Positions 1 through 9,920 of a DNA stretch of 64,000 bases are shown piece after piece. Each line of letters opens with the position of its first letter. Within the stretch, counting starts at the first letter, position 1. The stretch is from positions 1-64,000 of the forward strand of contig CAWGCL010000006.1 in NCBI GenBank assembly GCA_963820995.1, in the 5' to 3' direction. A program made the translations under genes and the position numbers. A model generated the notes under the pieces. That model worked only from the letters and a program-made list of their open reading frames with translations, was not told the origin of the DNA and made no database searches. The stretch is from JAGTVG01 sp963820995. Its GTDB lineage: Bacteria; Bacteroidota; Bacteroidia; Cytophagales; Cyclobacteriaceae.

Positions 1-286
1 TTTGACATTCTAGGGGTGATTATAAATGACCATTTAAAAAACAATTGTAGCTTTTACTAATGACAATAAATAAAGCCAACAGTTGCATTAAGAATATGTT
101 TCCATATGAAAGACTTTTGATTTGGTAAAAGGTTACATTTCCTAAATATTTATTTGCCTGAATCATTCTTCTCATAGATGCTTTACTTTCCAAATTAGTT
201 TTAAATAATACAAATAACAGAATACGGATTAGAATGTATAAAAATTACCTGTTTTTATTATCTTTAAATTTATCCCATGAAACACT
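1..286. other. AT-rich stretch without a supported gene
   Basis: No convincing gene is visible. Frame 1 on the plus strand is open only to a stop near position 58 and could be the tail of a gene that lies outside the window, but 19 codons are too few to say. The rest is AT-rich with frequent stops in all frames. Confidence 0.5.
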
Positions 287-560
287 ATGAAAATTAAGTA
301 TCACAAAATACTCAACATATGTTTCTTTAAACCTGTCAAAACACCTCTCTTAGCGGCCATTTTTATCTTCCATATTAGTTGTAATCACATATTGCCAGGT
401 CCCAATTATTTATAAGAGGGGCTTAAAACCTGAGATTACCATTGAGAATGAGACCAAGTCCGTGGAGAAAATTCAGGAGAATAAAATTCCAATGAATATA
501 TCAAATGAAATTTTTAAAAGAACAGGAAAAACTAGATTAATAAGAGTAACAGTTCTCTGA
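287..560 (+). pseudogene. Remnant or frameshifted small lipoprotein gene
   Basis: An ATG at 287 opens a 42-codon frame whose product looks like a lipoprotein start: a basic N-terminus, a hydrophobic stretch and a lipobox ending FHISC with Cys at residue 32. It stops at about 413. The +1 frame then continues with a charged, protein-like sequence (PEITIENETKSVEKIQ...) to a TGA at 558-560. Joined, they would make a protein of about 90 residues. I do not recognise it. It may be a frameshifted small gene, a degenerate remnant, or chance. It lies 157 bp upstream of the Gfo/Idh/MocA gene on the same strand. The junction includes an AGGGGCTTAAA string that recurs near 16567. Confidence 0.3.
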
Positions 561-717
561 TCTTCCAATATATATAATCAATTGTATATAATTTCATCCA
601 ATCATAATAATGGATTCAAAATCACTGCTGGCAAGTATAAGTATTTAATCCATTATGCATCAATGGTGATCTGAGATTTTTTATTTATGTTTATATTGTA
701 TTATTAATTATTAAGTC

Positions 718-2004
718 ATGAAAAGAAGACATTTTTTAAAACAGGGAACCATTGGTAGTGCTGCACTTTATTCATCAATCCACATTCCCGGATTTTCACA
801 GGAGAAAAAGATAAAAGTTGGAGTAATTGGTGTTGGCTGGTATGGGATGGTCATTACAAAGGCAGCTTTTAGAGTCGGGGATATTGAGGTTTTAGCTATA
901 TGTGATGTGGATACAGAACATTTAAATAAAAGTGCCGACGATATTGAAAAACTTCAGGGGAATAGACCTTCTACTTACAAAGCTTATGAAGAATTATTAG
1001 ATCATAAGGGGCTCGAGGCTATATTCATTGGAACACAACCACACTGGCATGCCTTACAGTTCATTGCCGCTTGTAAAAAAGGATATGATATTTATTGTGA
1101 AAAGCCTCTTGCATACGATGTTTATGAAGGATTAGCCATGGTAAAAGCTGCCCAGGATGCGGGTAATATTGTTCAGATTGGCTTCCAGAGAAGGCAAAGT
1201 AAAGCCTTTGCCAGGACTAAAGAAATGATTCAGGAAGGCGCTGCAGGAAATATACACCAAATTGGTGCTCAAATACATTATAATCCCATACTCGAGGATA
1301 ATACCATACAAGCCCCACCTGCCTCATTGGATTGGGAAGCATGGTGTGGGCCAGCACCAAAATTGCCTTATAGCCCCAGTATAGGTCATATAGCTTGGAG
1401 ACTTGAAAAGGAATATGGAAATGGCCACCTTGTTGATTGGGGCATACACCATATCGACATCATCAGAAATATAATGGATCTGGATATGCCACAAAGCTTC
1501 TATACCAGAGGTGGACTTGAAGTGCTGGAAGGTAAAATCACAACACCAGATACACTTACTGCAAGAATGAACTTTGATTCAGTCCCTCTTACCTGGCAAC
1601 ACAGATTATGGGGATCAGGAGACTTGAATACGCAGCTTAATAACGGAATATTCTTCTATGGAGAAAAGGGAACAATTTTCGCTTCTGATAGAAAAATTGT
1701 AATAATGCCAGCTGGCAAAGAGCAAGAACAAGAAGTTATTGAAGTTCCTGGTTCAGATATGGCAGTGGAGCATATGGCTGACTTTTTGAATGCTGTGAAG
1801 CAAAAGGATGAAAATCTAATCAGTTGTACGATAGAAGATGCTTTCAAATCAACTGCAACGGTACAATTGGCAATGATTTCATATAATAGCGATAGCATTA
1901 TAAAATGGGATCAGGAGAGCCATTCCATCGTTAACAATCCGGAAGCCTCAGCATTATTGGCCAGGGAATACCGGGGAAAATATAAACGACCCTCTATAAG
2001 CTGA
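718..2004 (+). CDS. Gfo/Idh/MocA family oxidoreductase (secreted)
   Basis: Predicted NAD(P)-dependent sugar or polyol oxidoreductase of 428 residues. The N-terminus starts MKRRHFLKQG followed by a hydrophobic stretch, which resembles a twin-arginine signal and suggests export as a folded, cofactor-loaded protein. A Rossmann dinucleotide motif GVIGVGWYG follows at about residues 36-44. The family EKP motif (CEKPLAYDV) is near residue 128, and a long C-terminal substrate domain follows. Many secreted members in Bacteroidota process sugars, and the following ABC importer and polyol dehydrogenases fit that role. The substrate cannot be read from sequence. An AT-rich hairpin follows the stop, so it is probably its own transcription unit. 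Confidence 0.9.
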   Translation: MKRRHFLKQGTIGSAALYSSIHIPGFSQEKKIKVGVIGVGWYGMVITKAAFRVGDIEVLAICDVDTEHLNKSADDIEKLQGNRPSTYKAYEELLDHKGLEAIFIGTQPHWHALQFIAACKKGYDIYCEKPLAYDVYEGLAMVKAAQDAGNIVQIGFQRRQSKAFARTKEMIQEGAAGNIHQIGAQIHYNPILEDNTIQAPPASLDWEAWCGPAPKLPYSPSIGHIAWRLEKEYGNGHLVDWGIHHIDIIRNIMDLDMPQSFYTRGGLEVLEGKITTPDTLTARMNFDSVPLTWQHRLWGSGDLNTQLNNGIFFYGEKGTIFASDRKIVIMPAGKEQEQEVIEVPGSDMAVEHMADFLNAVKQKDENLISCTIEDAFKSTATVQLAMISYNSDSIIKWDQESHSIVNNPEASALLAREYRGKYKRPSIS

Positions 2005-2036
2005 CATTCAGATTCAATCATGAATATATTGTTGAT

Positions 2037-2071
2037 AAATCTATGAAATATTTAATAATTTCATAGATTTT
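2037..2071 (+). terminator. AT-rich hairpin after the Gfo/Idh/MocA gene
   Basis: A perfect 13-bp inverted repeat (2037-2049 with 2058-2070, arm AAATCTATGAAAT) with an 8-nt loop lies 33 bp after the stop codon. The T-run after it is short, so termination is likely but not certain. The rest of the gap to 2313 holds a TACCGGTA palindrome at 2122-2129 and nothing else I can support. Confidence 0.5.
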
Positions 2072-2313
2072 GCCATTTCTACTGGTCTTTCTATCTATAT
2101 TTAATTGAAATATAATGCCAATACCGGTAAACAAGGATTTTATAGTATTGAAGTAATTAGAACTCGATATTTAAAATAAATCTGTCGTCTAGCTTTAAAC
2201 TAGTGAGAATTTAATTTTTCTATCTTTATTTTTTATCTTGAAAAAATGATTTTCAGGTAAAGCATTCTCAATTTCTTCCTGGAATCTGAAACATGTATTA
2301 ATTTGTTTGAGAT

Positions 2314-3372
2314 ATGGCAAAGTACTTTTTTAATATATTAGACCAAAATAAAGGTCGAATTTGCTTCATCATCTTCATAAGTTTCTTTTTATTCGCCTGT
2401 TATGCGTGTAATGACTCAACAAAGACCACAGAAAACAAAGATTCCACAGCATTAAATAATCGTTTGTCAATCGATAAAGATTTATCTAATATAAAGATCG
2501 GTTATAGTTCACCCTCACAAAACGCTCCCTTCTACGTCGTGCTTTCAAGCTACGTGAAAAAATATACAGAAGACTATGGGATGCAGTTCATAATGACTGA
2601 TGGTCAGAATGACATTATAAAACAGATTACATCAATTGAGGATATGATAACAACAGGACTAGATGTATTGATTCTTAATCCTCTGGATTATAAAGCACTT
2701 GTCCCCGCGGTCAATGCGGCTTCTGAAGCTGGCATAGAAGTATTCATTGTTGATAGCCAGATTGATGCTTCAGCAAACTATATAACAAGCGTACAGGCAT
2801 CTAATGAAGGGAATGGTGAACTGCTTGGAGAATGGGCAATTAAGAAACTAAAAGGCGGGAGTATAAAGGCAGCTCTAATAAGTGGGAGCCAGGGGAATCC
2901 GGTTGGAAGAGAAAAACGACTTGGCTTTGTAAGAGGATTTGTCGAATCACAATTAATGACTGAGGGAAGGTCGAATTTGGTCATTGTGGCACAAGGTTGG
3001 GGAAATTGGTCACTTTTAGGAGGAATGGAAGCTATGGATGATATATTAGTAGCCCATCCTGACATTAATCTGTTGGTTGCAGAAAATGATGCAATGGGAA
3101 TGGGTGCTTTAAAAGTGATACAGGAAACAGGTAGATCCGGTGAAATAACAGTAGTTGGATTTGATGGACAAAAAGAGGCTTATGAACTGATACAAAAGGG
3201 TCAATTTGGGGCAACTGCTTTAAATAGCCCAGAAGAATTAGCCCGGTTGGTAGTTGAATCAGTGGTCAAGTATTTAAATGGTGAATCGATCAACAAAATC
3301 ATTTATACACCGGCAGTATTGATCAACGAAGAAAATGTATATGATTATTATAATCCAGATGCTTTATTCTAA
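2314..3372 (+). CDS. Sugar ABC transporter substrate-binding lipoprotein (RbsB-like)
   Basis: Periplasmic binding protein of 352 residues for an RbsABC-type importer. The N-terminus has a hydrophobic segment and candidate lipobox cysteines at residues 29 and 32 (LFAC, CYAC), so it is probably anchored in a membrane. The mature part matches the Peripla_BP_4 fold: an early segment IGYSSPSQNAPF, a hinge-type GLDVLILNPLDYKALVPAV and a late ITVVGFDGQKEAYELI. These are hallmarks of ribose, xylose and polyol binders. The ATPase starts 42 bp downstream and the permease follows, so the three genes form one transporter. Neighbouring polyol dehydrogenases suggest a sugar alcohol or pentose ligand, which is an inference. 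Confidence 0.92.
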   Translation: MAKYFFNILDQNKGRICFIIFISFFLFACYACNDSTKTTENKDSTALNNRLSIDKDLSNIKIGYSSPSQNAPFYVVLSSYVKKYTEDYGMQFIMTDGQNDIIKQITSIEDMITTGLDVLILNPLDYKALVPAVNAASEAGIEVFIVDSQIDASANYITSVQASNEGNGELLGEWAIKKLKGGSIKAALISGSQGNPVGREKRLGFVRGFVESQLMTEGRSNLVIVAQGWGNWSLLGGMEAMDDILVAHPDINLLVAENDAMGMGALKVIQETGRSGEITVVGFDGQKEAYELIQKGQFGATALNSPEELARLVVESVVKYLNGESINKIIYTPAVLINEENVYDYYNPDALF

Positions 3373-3414
3373 AAAAGAATGAGGCTTAAATATACAAAAA
3401 CCTGAACCTAATTA

Positions 3415-4896
3415 ATGAACTGCGTCGAGCTGATAAATATTAGCAAATCTTTTGGCGGCATTTCGGCACTTTCAAAAGTTAACCTGGATGTCAGGAAAGG
3501 AGAGGTTCATGCCTTGGTCGGTGAAAATGGAGCGGGGAAGTCTACGCTCATGAAAATTTTATCAGGTGCGTGTTCTAAAGATGAAGGAAAAATACTTATC
3601 GAAAATGAAGAGGTTTTAATTAAAAATACTCAGGATAGCAAAAAACTTGGAATTGGAATTATTTATCAGGAGTTTTCTCTGGTCCCCGACTTAAACGTTG
3701 CAGAAAATATCTTTTTACATCACCTAGGAGCAAATCGGCTCTGGATGGATCGAAAAAAGATACAGAAAGAGACAATCAGATTAATCAATAGTCTGGGATT
3801 TGATATTAATCCTTCTACAAAAGTCCGGAAGCTAAGTGTAGCCCATCAGCAAATAGTTGAAATAGCAAAAGCATTGTCAGAAAAAGTGAATGTTTTAATT
3901 CTTGATGAACCTTCCGCGGTTTTGGGTCCTTTTGAAATACAAAAGCTTTTCGACACAATTAAACGATTGAAAAATGAAAATGTCGCCATAATTTATATTT
4001 CACATCATCTGGATGAAATATTCCAGATAGCTGACAGGGTGACTGTCTTAAAAGATGGTATTTCAAGTGAAAGTATGATAATATCAGAAATAGATAAGGA
4101 TGCCATTATTAGAGGAATGCTCGGAAGATCATTGGAAACCATGTATCCTGATCGGGAATCGGCTATAAATAAGGAGATCCTGAGGATAGAACACATTCGG
4201 ATAAATGATAAAGTAAAGGATGTATCGTTCTCGGTTAGATCAGGGGAGATATTGGGTTTGGCAGGACTTGTAGGTAGTGGAAGATCTGAAACAGCAAGGG
4301 CTATATTTTCAGCTGACAGGAAAGAGAGCGGACAAATCTTTTTACATGGAAAGAAGTTGAATGCAAATTCCCCCCGAAAGGCCATTAAAGCTGGAATTGG
4401 TATGGTGCCGGAGGATAGAAAGAATCAAGGCGTCATATTGAACCTGTCGATCAGCCAAAATATCAGTTTAACAAATCTAGATAAAATGACGGATAAACTG
4501 GGATTCTTAAACTCTCTTGAAGAAAATAAACTTGCAGAAGGTCTGATCAGGAAATTATCAATTAAAACACCCGGATCCCAAATTGAAACTGAAAAATTAA
4601 GTGGTGGAAATCAACAGAAAGTGGTTTTGGCAAAATGGATCAGTCGTAATTGTGAAGTGCTAATCATTGATGAACCCACTAGGGGAGTAGATATAGGCGC
4701 GAAGGTTGAAATCTATACCCTGATAAATGAACTGGCAAATAAGGGTATCGCAATCATTTTAATATCCTCAGAGACCTCTGAATTAATGGGTATTTGTGAC
4801 CGCATTATCGTAATGAGAAATGGGGCAATTCAAGGAGAACTTGATAAAGAAGATTTCTCGGAAGAGCAAATTTTACGACTTTCAATTGGGGCGTGA
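3415..4896 (+). CDS. Sugar ABC transporter ATP-binding protein (RbsA/MglA-like)
   Basis: Cytoplasmic ATPase of 493 residues with two fused nucleotide-binding domains, the normal size for the RbsA/MglA/XylG family. Domain 1 has Walker A GENGAGKST at about residues 38-46, the signature-like LSVAHQQIVEIAKAL and Walker B VLILDEPSAVLG. Domain 2 has the degenerate family-typical P-loop GLVGSGRSE, an intact signature LSGGNQQKVVLAKW and Walker B VLIIDEPTRGVD. It powers the permease encoded next and works with the preceding binding protein. Family specificity (ribose, galactose, polyols) cannot be resolved here. Confidence 0.95.
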   Translation: MNCVELINISKSFGGISALSKVNLDVRKGEVHALVGENGAGKSTLMKILSGACSKDEGKILIENEEVLIKNTQDSKKLGIGIIYQEFSLVPDLNVAENIFLHHLGANRLWMDRKKIQKETIRLINSLGFDINPSTKVRKLSVAHQQIVEIAKALSEKVNVLILDEPSAVLGPFEIQKLFDTIKRLKNENVAIIYISHHLDEIFQIADRVTVLKDGISSESMIISEIDKDAIIRGMLGRSLETMYPDRESAINKEILRIEHIRINDKVKDVSFSVRSGEILGLAGLVGSGRSETARAIFSADRKESGQIFLHGKKLNANSPRKAIKAGIGMVPEDRKNQGVILNLSISQNISLTNLDKMTDKLGFLNSLEENKLAEGLIRKLSIKTPGSQIETEKLSGGNQQKVVLAKWISRNCEVLIIDEPTRGVDIGAKVEIYTLINELANKGIAIILISSETSELMGICDRIIVMRNGAIQGELDKEDFSEEQILRLSIGA

Positions 4897-4967
4897 CTTA
4901 GATAAATGATGAATAATTAAATAAACAGAGTTTGTCATCTTATAATAAGCAAAAGATAATAATATAG

Positions 4968-5912
4968 ATGAAAGGGAAATTAAAGACTTGGTTTCATTTT
5001 GTTATTGAATATAACACCATTTTAATATTTCTGATTATGCTGGCGATATCAGCAATGGTATCAGAGGCTTTCTTCACTTATTCAAATTTATATAACCTGC
5101 TAAGGCAGGTCACTCCCGTAGGTATAATAAGCATGGGGATGCTACTTGTAATTCTTACTGGGGGCATTGACCTCTCGGTTGGCTCAATAGTAGCCATGGT
5201 AGGCGTTCTTTGCGCATTGTTCACACATACGATGCCTTTAAGTATGGCGCTTCTGGCCGCTTTGGTATGTGGAATTCTAGTGGGGGGATTATCGGGATAT
5301 TTAGTCGCCTATCATAAAATGGCTCCTTTCATTGCAACCCTCGCCTTGATGTCTATCATTAGAGGACTTGGATTTATATTTTCGAAAGGAGCACCAGTTA
5401 TTGTTGCTGAAAGTGCTTCAGTACTGACAGACTTCGGTAGTGGAAGCTTTCTGGGATTACCAAATCCAGGATGGGTATTGATTATTGTGTTTGTCATTAC
5501 AGCCGTTTTATTGAAGTATAATGCATTTGGGCGAATTGTCATTGCATTAGGAAGTAATGAGGAAGCAGTCCGGTTATCAGGACTAAAGGTTAAAGCGTAC
5601 AAATTCAGTGTATACGCAATCGCCGGCGGGTTATCAGCCATCGCCGGAATAATACTGACTGCCAGAACTTCAGTGGGCGCACCCGTAACCGGTGTTGCCA
5701 TGGAGCTTGATGTTATTGCTGCAGTAGTAATTGGAGGCGCCAGCTTGATGGGAGGGAGAGGATCTGCAATAAACACACTTCTTGGTGTATTGATTTTAGG
5801 AATGATTGGAAATATTATGAATTTATTGACTATCCCTGCCTATTCTCAGCAGGTAATCAAAGGATTGATCATAATTCTGGCTGTATTGCTCCAGCGATTC
5901 CAGGATAAGTAA
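4968..5912 (+). CDS. Sugar ABC transporter permease (RbsC-like)
   Basis: Inner-membrane permease of 314 residues, very hydrophobic, with about 8-10 predicted transmembrane segments. It carries the BPD_transp_2 family signature: GGIDLSVGSIVAMVGVL near residues 65-80, and the EAA-like region ALGSNEEAVRLSGLKVKAYKFSVY near residues 192-216. A single permease gene implies a homodimer, as in RbsC. The next gene starts 9 bp after the stop, so importer and first dehydrogenase are almost certainly co-transcribed. Confidence 0.94.
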   Translation: MKGKLKTWFHFVIEYNTILIFLIMLAISAMVSEAFFTYSNLYNLLRQVTPVGIISMGMLLVILTGGIDLSVGSIVAMVGVLCALFTHTMPLSMALLAALVCGILVGGLSGYLVAYHKMAPFIATLALMSIIRGLGFIFSKGAPVIVAESASVLTDFGSGSFLGLPNPGWVLIIVFVITAVLLKYNAFGRIVIALGSNEEAVRLSGLKVKAYKFSVYAIAGGLSAIAGIILTARTSVGAPVTGVAMELDVIAAVVIGGASLMGGRGSAINTLLGVLILGMIGNIMNLLTIPAYSQQVIKGLIIILAVLLQRFQDK

Positions 5913-5921
5913 TATAGACAT

Positions 5922-7436
5922 ATGAATGAATTGATAAAACTTGGTGAAAACAATCTTTCCCTGATTCGAGAAAGAATTGAGGTGCCTGGCTATGCTAGAA
6001 AGGAGATAAAAGCTGGGATTGTTCATATTGGAGCAGGAAATTTCCACAGATCACATCAGGCCTATTATACCAATCAGGTATTGTCAAAACGATTGGATAA
6101 CTGGGGGATTTGCGGTGTGGGTTTAATGAAAGAGGACTTAGAAAGATATAAGATCTTTAGTCAACAAGATGGTTTATATACTTTGATCTCAAAAGAATCA
6201 AAAGGATCCTTTCAAGCCATGATTATCGGATCTATCATTGAATATCTTTACGGACCTATGAATCCGATGGCGGTGATTCAAAAAATGTCAGATCCGTGCA
6301 TTAAAATAATATCTTTGACTATTACGGAAGGGGGGTATAATTTCGATTCAAATACGGGAGAATTTATTTTTTCAGATCCCTTAATTCAATGGGATATGAC
6401 TCATCCTGAAAATCCCAAAACCGTCTTTGGTTTTCTTACACAGGCATTAAAAAGTAGGATGCTGAGTGATATATCCGGATTAACGATACTGTCCTGCGAT
6501 AACATCCAGCAGAATGGTGATGTATGTAAAAAAATGCTGCTTTCCTATATAAATGAAGCTGAACCTGGAATTGCCAACTGGGTTTTGGAGAATTGCTCAT
6601 TTCCAAATTCTATGGTGGACCGGATCACTCCAATTTCAGACATTTCAGATATTGAATATTTAAAAACGCGTTATCAAATTGAAGATCAATGGCCGGTTGT
6701 GGCTGAACCATTTATACAATGGGTAATAGAGGATAATTTCATAGCCGGGCGACCAAAATGGGAGGAGGTAGGGGCACAATTTGTAAACGATGTTGCTCCT
6801 TATGAACGCATGAAAATCAGGTTACTTAATGCTGGTCATACGCTTCTGGGATTATTGGGTACTTTGCTTGGATACAAAACCGTAGATGAAACAATCTCGG
6901 ATCCGGCATGTAAAACAATACTTAGAAAGTTCATGGACGTGGAAGTAACACCAAATCTTGGTTTAATTGAAGGGATTGATTTAGAAGAATATAAAGATAG
7001 TCTGATCCAACGATTTTCAAATCCGGAAATAAGTGATCAGTTAACCAGAATATGTTCAGAAAGCTCCACTAAAATTCCAAAATTTGTCATTCCAACCATT
7101 CAGGATCAATTAAAAAGGGGTGGTTCGATTCAATATGGCGCCTTAATAATTGCCTGCTGGTACAGGTATATCGAATTATCAGAATCCTCGTCATATAATA
7201 TTGAAATACAAGATATTATGTATAAGGAATTAAAGCAAATTATAATATCATCTGACAAAAAGGACCCAACAGTTTTTCTGGAAATTAAGCCTGTTTTTGG
7301 CGATCTACAACATAATGACATTTTTGTAAAAACTTATCATAAATTAATTCTTCAATTACGAATTGATGATCTGAGGAATGTAATAAGAAATTTAAACCAC
7401 GAGGGAGATATCCATGGACAAAAAATCCAAATGTAA
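5922..7436 (+). CDS. Mannitol dehydrogenase family protein (polyol/aldonate dehydrogenase)
   Basis: NAD-dependent long-chain secondary-alcohol dehydrogenase of 504 residues, the normal length for mannitol 2-dehydrogenase, D-arabinitol 4-dehydrogenase and fructuronate reductase. The N-terminal domain has the dinucleotide motif IVHIGAGNFHRSHQAYY at about residues 33-49. The C-terminal domain has the catalytic block KIRLLNAGHTLLG near residue 297; in the studied Pseudomonas mannitol dehydrogenase the Lys, Asn and His of this block are catalytic. It would oxidise an imported polyol to a ketose. Which polyol cannot be decided from motifs. It lies directly after the permease. Confidence 0.9.
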   Translation: MNELIKLGENNLSLIRERIEVPGYARKEIKAGIVHIGAGNFHRSHQAYYTNQVLSKRLDNWGICGVGLMKEDLERYKIFSQQDGLYTLISKESKGSFQAMIIGSIIEYLYGPMNPMAVIQKMSDPCIKIISLTITEGGYNFDSNTGEFIFSDPLIQWDMTHPENPKTVFGFLTQALKSRMLSDISGLTILSCDNIQQNGDVCKKMLLSYINEAEPGIANWVLENCSFPNSMVDRITPISDISDIEYLKTRYQIEDQWPVVAEPFIQWVIEDNFIAGRPKWEEVGAQFVNDVAPYERMKIRLLNAGHTLLGLLGTLLGYKTVDETISDPACKTILRKFMDVEVTPNLGLIEGIDLEEYKDSLIQRFSNPEISDQLTRICSESSTKIPKFVIPTIQDQLKRGGSIQYGALIIACWYRYIELSESSSYNIEIQDIMYKELKQIIISSDKKDPTVFLEIKPVFGDLQHNDIFVKTYHKLILQLRIDDLRNVIRNLNHEGDIHGQKIQM

Positions 7437-7615
7437 TAGTGGCTGGATTACCTTTTGTTTTTTTGGGATAGTAGTAAAACATCTGACATGTATCCTGTTT
7501 TAATAATATGCCGTATTTTCAGTAGGGCGATAATTGAATAAGATGGTAACGGATTATTCGAAAGGTAATTGAATCGATCAACTTAAAAGCAAATGAACAT
7601 ATCGATATTCAAAAC

Positions 7616-8638
7616 ATGAGACAAGTTATTATGATTGCTCCTGGGGTAATTGAACAACGGGAAGTTCCATCTCCCGGAAAACCTGGCCCAAAGGAAGTTC
7701 TACTAAAAATAGAGAGAATTGGTGTATGTGGAAGCGATATACATGTGTTTCATGGAGAACATCCTGCAACGCCATATCCTGTTGTACAAGGGCATGAGTA
7801 TTCAGCTACAATAGAAAAGGTGGGTGAAGAAGTTGTCAAGGCAGCGCCAGGCATGAAAGTTACAGCACGCCCCCAATTAGTGTGTGGCACATGTGCGCCG
7901 TGCAGAAGGGGGCAATACAATGCCTGCCAGAATCTAAAGGTACAGGGATTTCAGGCCCCAGGAGTGGCTCAGGATTATTTCCTTGTTCCAGAAGACAGAT
8001 TGATTGTATTACCTGATTCTCTGACTTTGGAACAGGGAGCAATGGTGGAACCTGCGGCAGTGGGTGCCCATTCGACCAGCCGGACCACTGGAATAAAAGG
8101 AAAAAATGTGGTGGTTGCCGGTGCAGGTACAATTGGAAATATGGTAGCTCAATTTGCAAAAGCAAGAGGAGCAAATAAAGTACTAATTACGGATATTAGT
8201 GATTACAGGTTGAGAAAAGCAGAAGAATGTGGTATAGACCACACATTGAATGTTGAAAGTACCAGTTTTGAAGAGGGCTCCAAATCTATTTTTGGAAAGG
8301 ATGGATTTCAAGTTGGATTCGAGGCAGCCGGTGTTCAGAACACTCTGAATTATCTTATGTCCAATATTGAGAAGGGAGGTGATATCATTATTCTTGGAGT
8401 ATATTCAAATAATCCAACTATCAATATGTATTACCTGGGAGAGCACGAACTGAATGTTTTTGGATCAATGATGTATAAGCATGAAGATTATGAAGCTGCC
8501 GTTGAGCTAATAGATACGGGTAAAATAAATATTCATCCATTAATCTCTAAACATTTTCCATTGGAATCATATTATGATGCCTATAAATACATAGAGGCAC
8601 AAGGCGACAAAACGATGAAGGTAATGATTGATCTTTGA
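7616..8638 (+). CDS. Zinc-dependent alcohol dehydrogenase (sorbitol/xylitol dehydrogenase-like)
   Basis: Medium-chain NAD(P)-dependent dehydrogenase of 340 residues. Catalytic-zinc ligands are visible in GVCGSDIHVFHG (Cys near residue 38) and GHEYSATIEKVG. The structural-zinc loop CGTCAPCRRGQYNAC holds four cysteines. The nucleotide-binding glycines lie in VVAGAGTIGNMVAQFAKARGA. The overall pattern is that of sorbitol, xylitol or threonine dehydrogenases; the context favours a polyol. It is 179 bp after the mannitol-dehydrogenase-family gene, so it may have its own promoter but belongs to the same pathway. Confidence 0.9.
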   Translation: MRQVIMIAPGVIEQREVPSPGKPGPKEVLLKIERIGVCGSDIHVFHGEHPATPYPVVQGHEYSATIEKVGEEVVKAAPGMKVTARPQLVCGTCAPCRRGQYNACQNLKVQGFQAPGVAQDYFLVPEDRLIVLPDSLTLEQGAMVEPAAVGAHSTSRTTGIKGKNVVVAGAGTIGNMVAQFAKARGANKVLITDISDYRLRKAEECGIDHTLNVESTSFEEGSKSIFGKDGFQVGFEAAGVQNTLNYLMSNIEKGGDIIILGVYSNNPTINMYYLGEHELNVFGSMMYKHEDYEAAVELIDTGKINIHPLISKHFPLESYYDAYKYIEAQGDKTMKVMIDL

Positions 8639-8692
8639 CTATTCCCTAAAGAAATACTACAAAACTCCTAACATCCGGAGCAAATATTGGTT

Positions 8693-9760
8693 ATGAAGTA
8701 TATGTATATGTTTCAATTGCCATTAAAAACTCTATTCTACAACCAAGGGATTAAAGTGTATTTGTTCTTTTCACTTTTGATGATCAGCATATATGGATGT
8801 CAGGATGATCCTGTAAGTGGTACAGTCCCAGGCACAGGAACTCTTCCTCAGGCAAATCCGTATGACTGGAGTCTGCAATATACTGAAGCGTTTGTTGATT
8901 TGAAAGATGTATTTTTTGTAGACCAATCAACTGGTTGGGTAGTAGGAGATTTCAATACCATACTTTCAACAACAATGGGAGGGGATACCTGGCCACAAGC
9001 TCCGATTAATGATTATGATGGGAATTTTAGAGGCGTCCATATGATCAATAGCGATAAAGGCTGGATCACTGGTGACATGAATGGAAAGATTGAAAACGGC
9101 GGCATTTATTTATCTACTAATGGTAGCGCTTATCCAGAACCGCAAACCTTAACCATGTACCCATTGAACACTGTATATAGCTTTGATGATGATTATGTGT
9201 GGTCGGGGGGAGATAATGGTCAGTTATTGTTTACTCATGATGGAGGTGATAATTGGCAAGAGCCTGATGCAAATCTCGAAATCGCAATTTTTGGCATTCA
9301 TTTTATTGATGAGGATAATGGATATATTTCTGGAAGCAAGGGCAGTATCTATAAATCAACTGATGGAGGTCATACCTGGGATATTGACTATAAACATTCG
9401 GAAGTTGACATATTGGCCATACATTTTATAGATTCCACAAAAGGTTGGGCCTGTGGATCAAGAAATACCATATTATTATTCAGTAATGATGGAATAACAT
9501 CTGAATGGACAGCACAGACAATTTCCTCTGAACTACAAGGGATAACCTGGACGGATATTTTTTTTATAGATGATCAAAACGGTTGGATTGTAGGAAATGG
9601 CGGAACAGTATATCGTTCAGAAGATGGTGGTAAGACATGGATTAAAGAAAGTACCGGCCTTTTTGCAAATTTAAATGCCATCTATATGTTTAATGGCCTT
9701 AAAGGTTGGATAGTAGGAGATAATGGGGTCATTTTAACTTATACCCCACAGTCTCAATAA
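8693..9760 (+). CDS. YCF48-like beta-propeller lipoprotein
   Basis: Secreted protein of about 355 residues with a lipobox (ISIYGC, Cys near residue 36). An ATG at 8693 is preferred to an in-frame TTG two codons earlier. The mature part is built from repeats ending in BNR/YCF48-type elements: DGGDNWQE, STDGGHTWD and SEDGGKTWIKE, separated by GW(V/I)VG strands such as STGWVVGDFN, NGWIVGNGG and KGWIVGDNG. This predicts a multi-bladed propeller similar to the photosystem II assembly factor YCF48/HCF136 family, which in Bacteroidota is a common surface scaffold of unknown role. It follows the polyol cluster by about 50 bp, but a functional link is only an inference. Confidence 0.82.
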   Translation: MKYMYMFQLPLKTLFYNQGIKVYLFFSLLMISIYGCQDDPVSGTVPGTGTLPQANPYDWSLQYTEAFVDLKDVFFVDQSTGWVVGDFNTILSTTMGGDTWPQAPINDYDGNFRGVHMINSDKGWITGDMNGKIENGGIYLSTNGSAYPEPQTLTMYPLNTVYSFDDDYVWSGGDNGQLLFTHDGGDNWQEPDANLEIAIFGIHFIDEDNGYISGSKGSIYKSTDGGHTWDIDYKHSEVDILAIHFIDSTKGWACGSRNTILLFSNDGITSEWTAQTISSELQGITWTDIFFIDDQNGWIVGNGGTVYRSEDGGKTWIKESTGLFANLNAIYMFNGLKGWIVGDNGVILTYTPQSQ

Positions 9761-9920
9761 TAAGATACTGTTAAGATATGTGCAGAAAGACAAGGAAGGG
9801 ATGGTAATATTAACTCAATCAAAATATTATAAACTTTCCAGATAAATTTATCTATCACTTAGTGTACAATCTCTTTAGAAGTGATCGATAATGCACCTTA
9901 TAAAAGAATGCTCAGAAATA

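Noticed and set aside
2122..2129. TACCGGTA palindrome upstream of the binding-protein gene, LacI-operator-like
   Set aside because: An 8-bp palindrome is expected about once in a window of this size by chance, and no LacI-type regulator is near.
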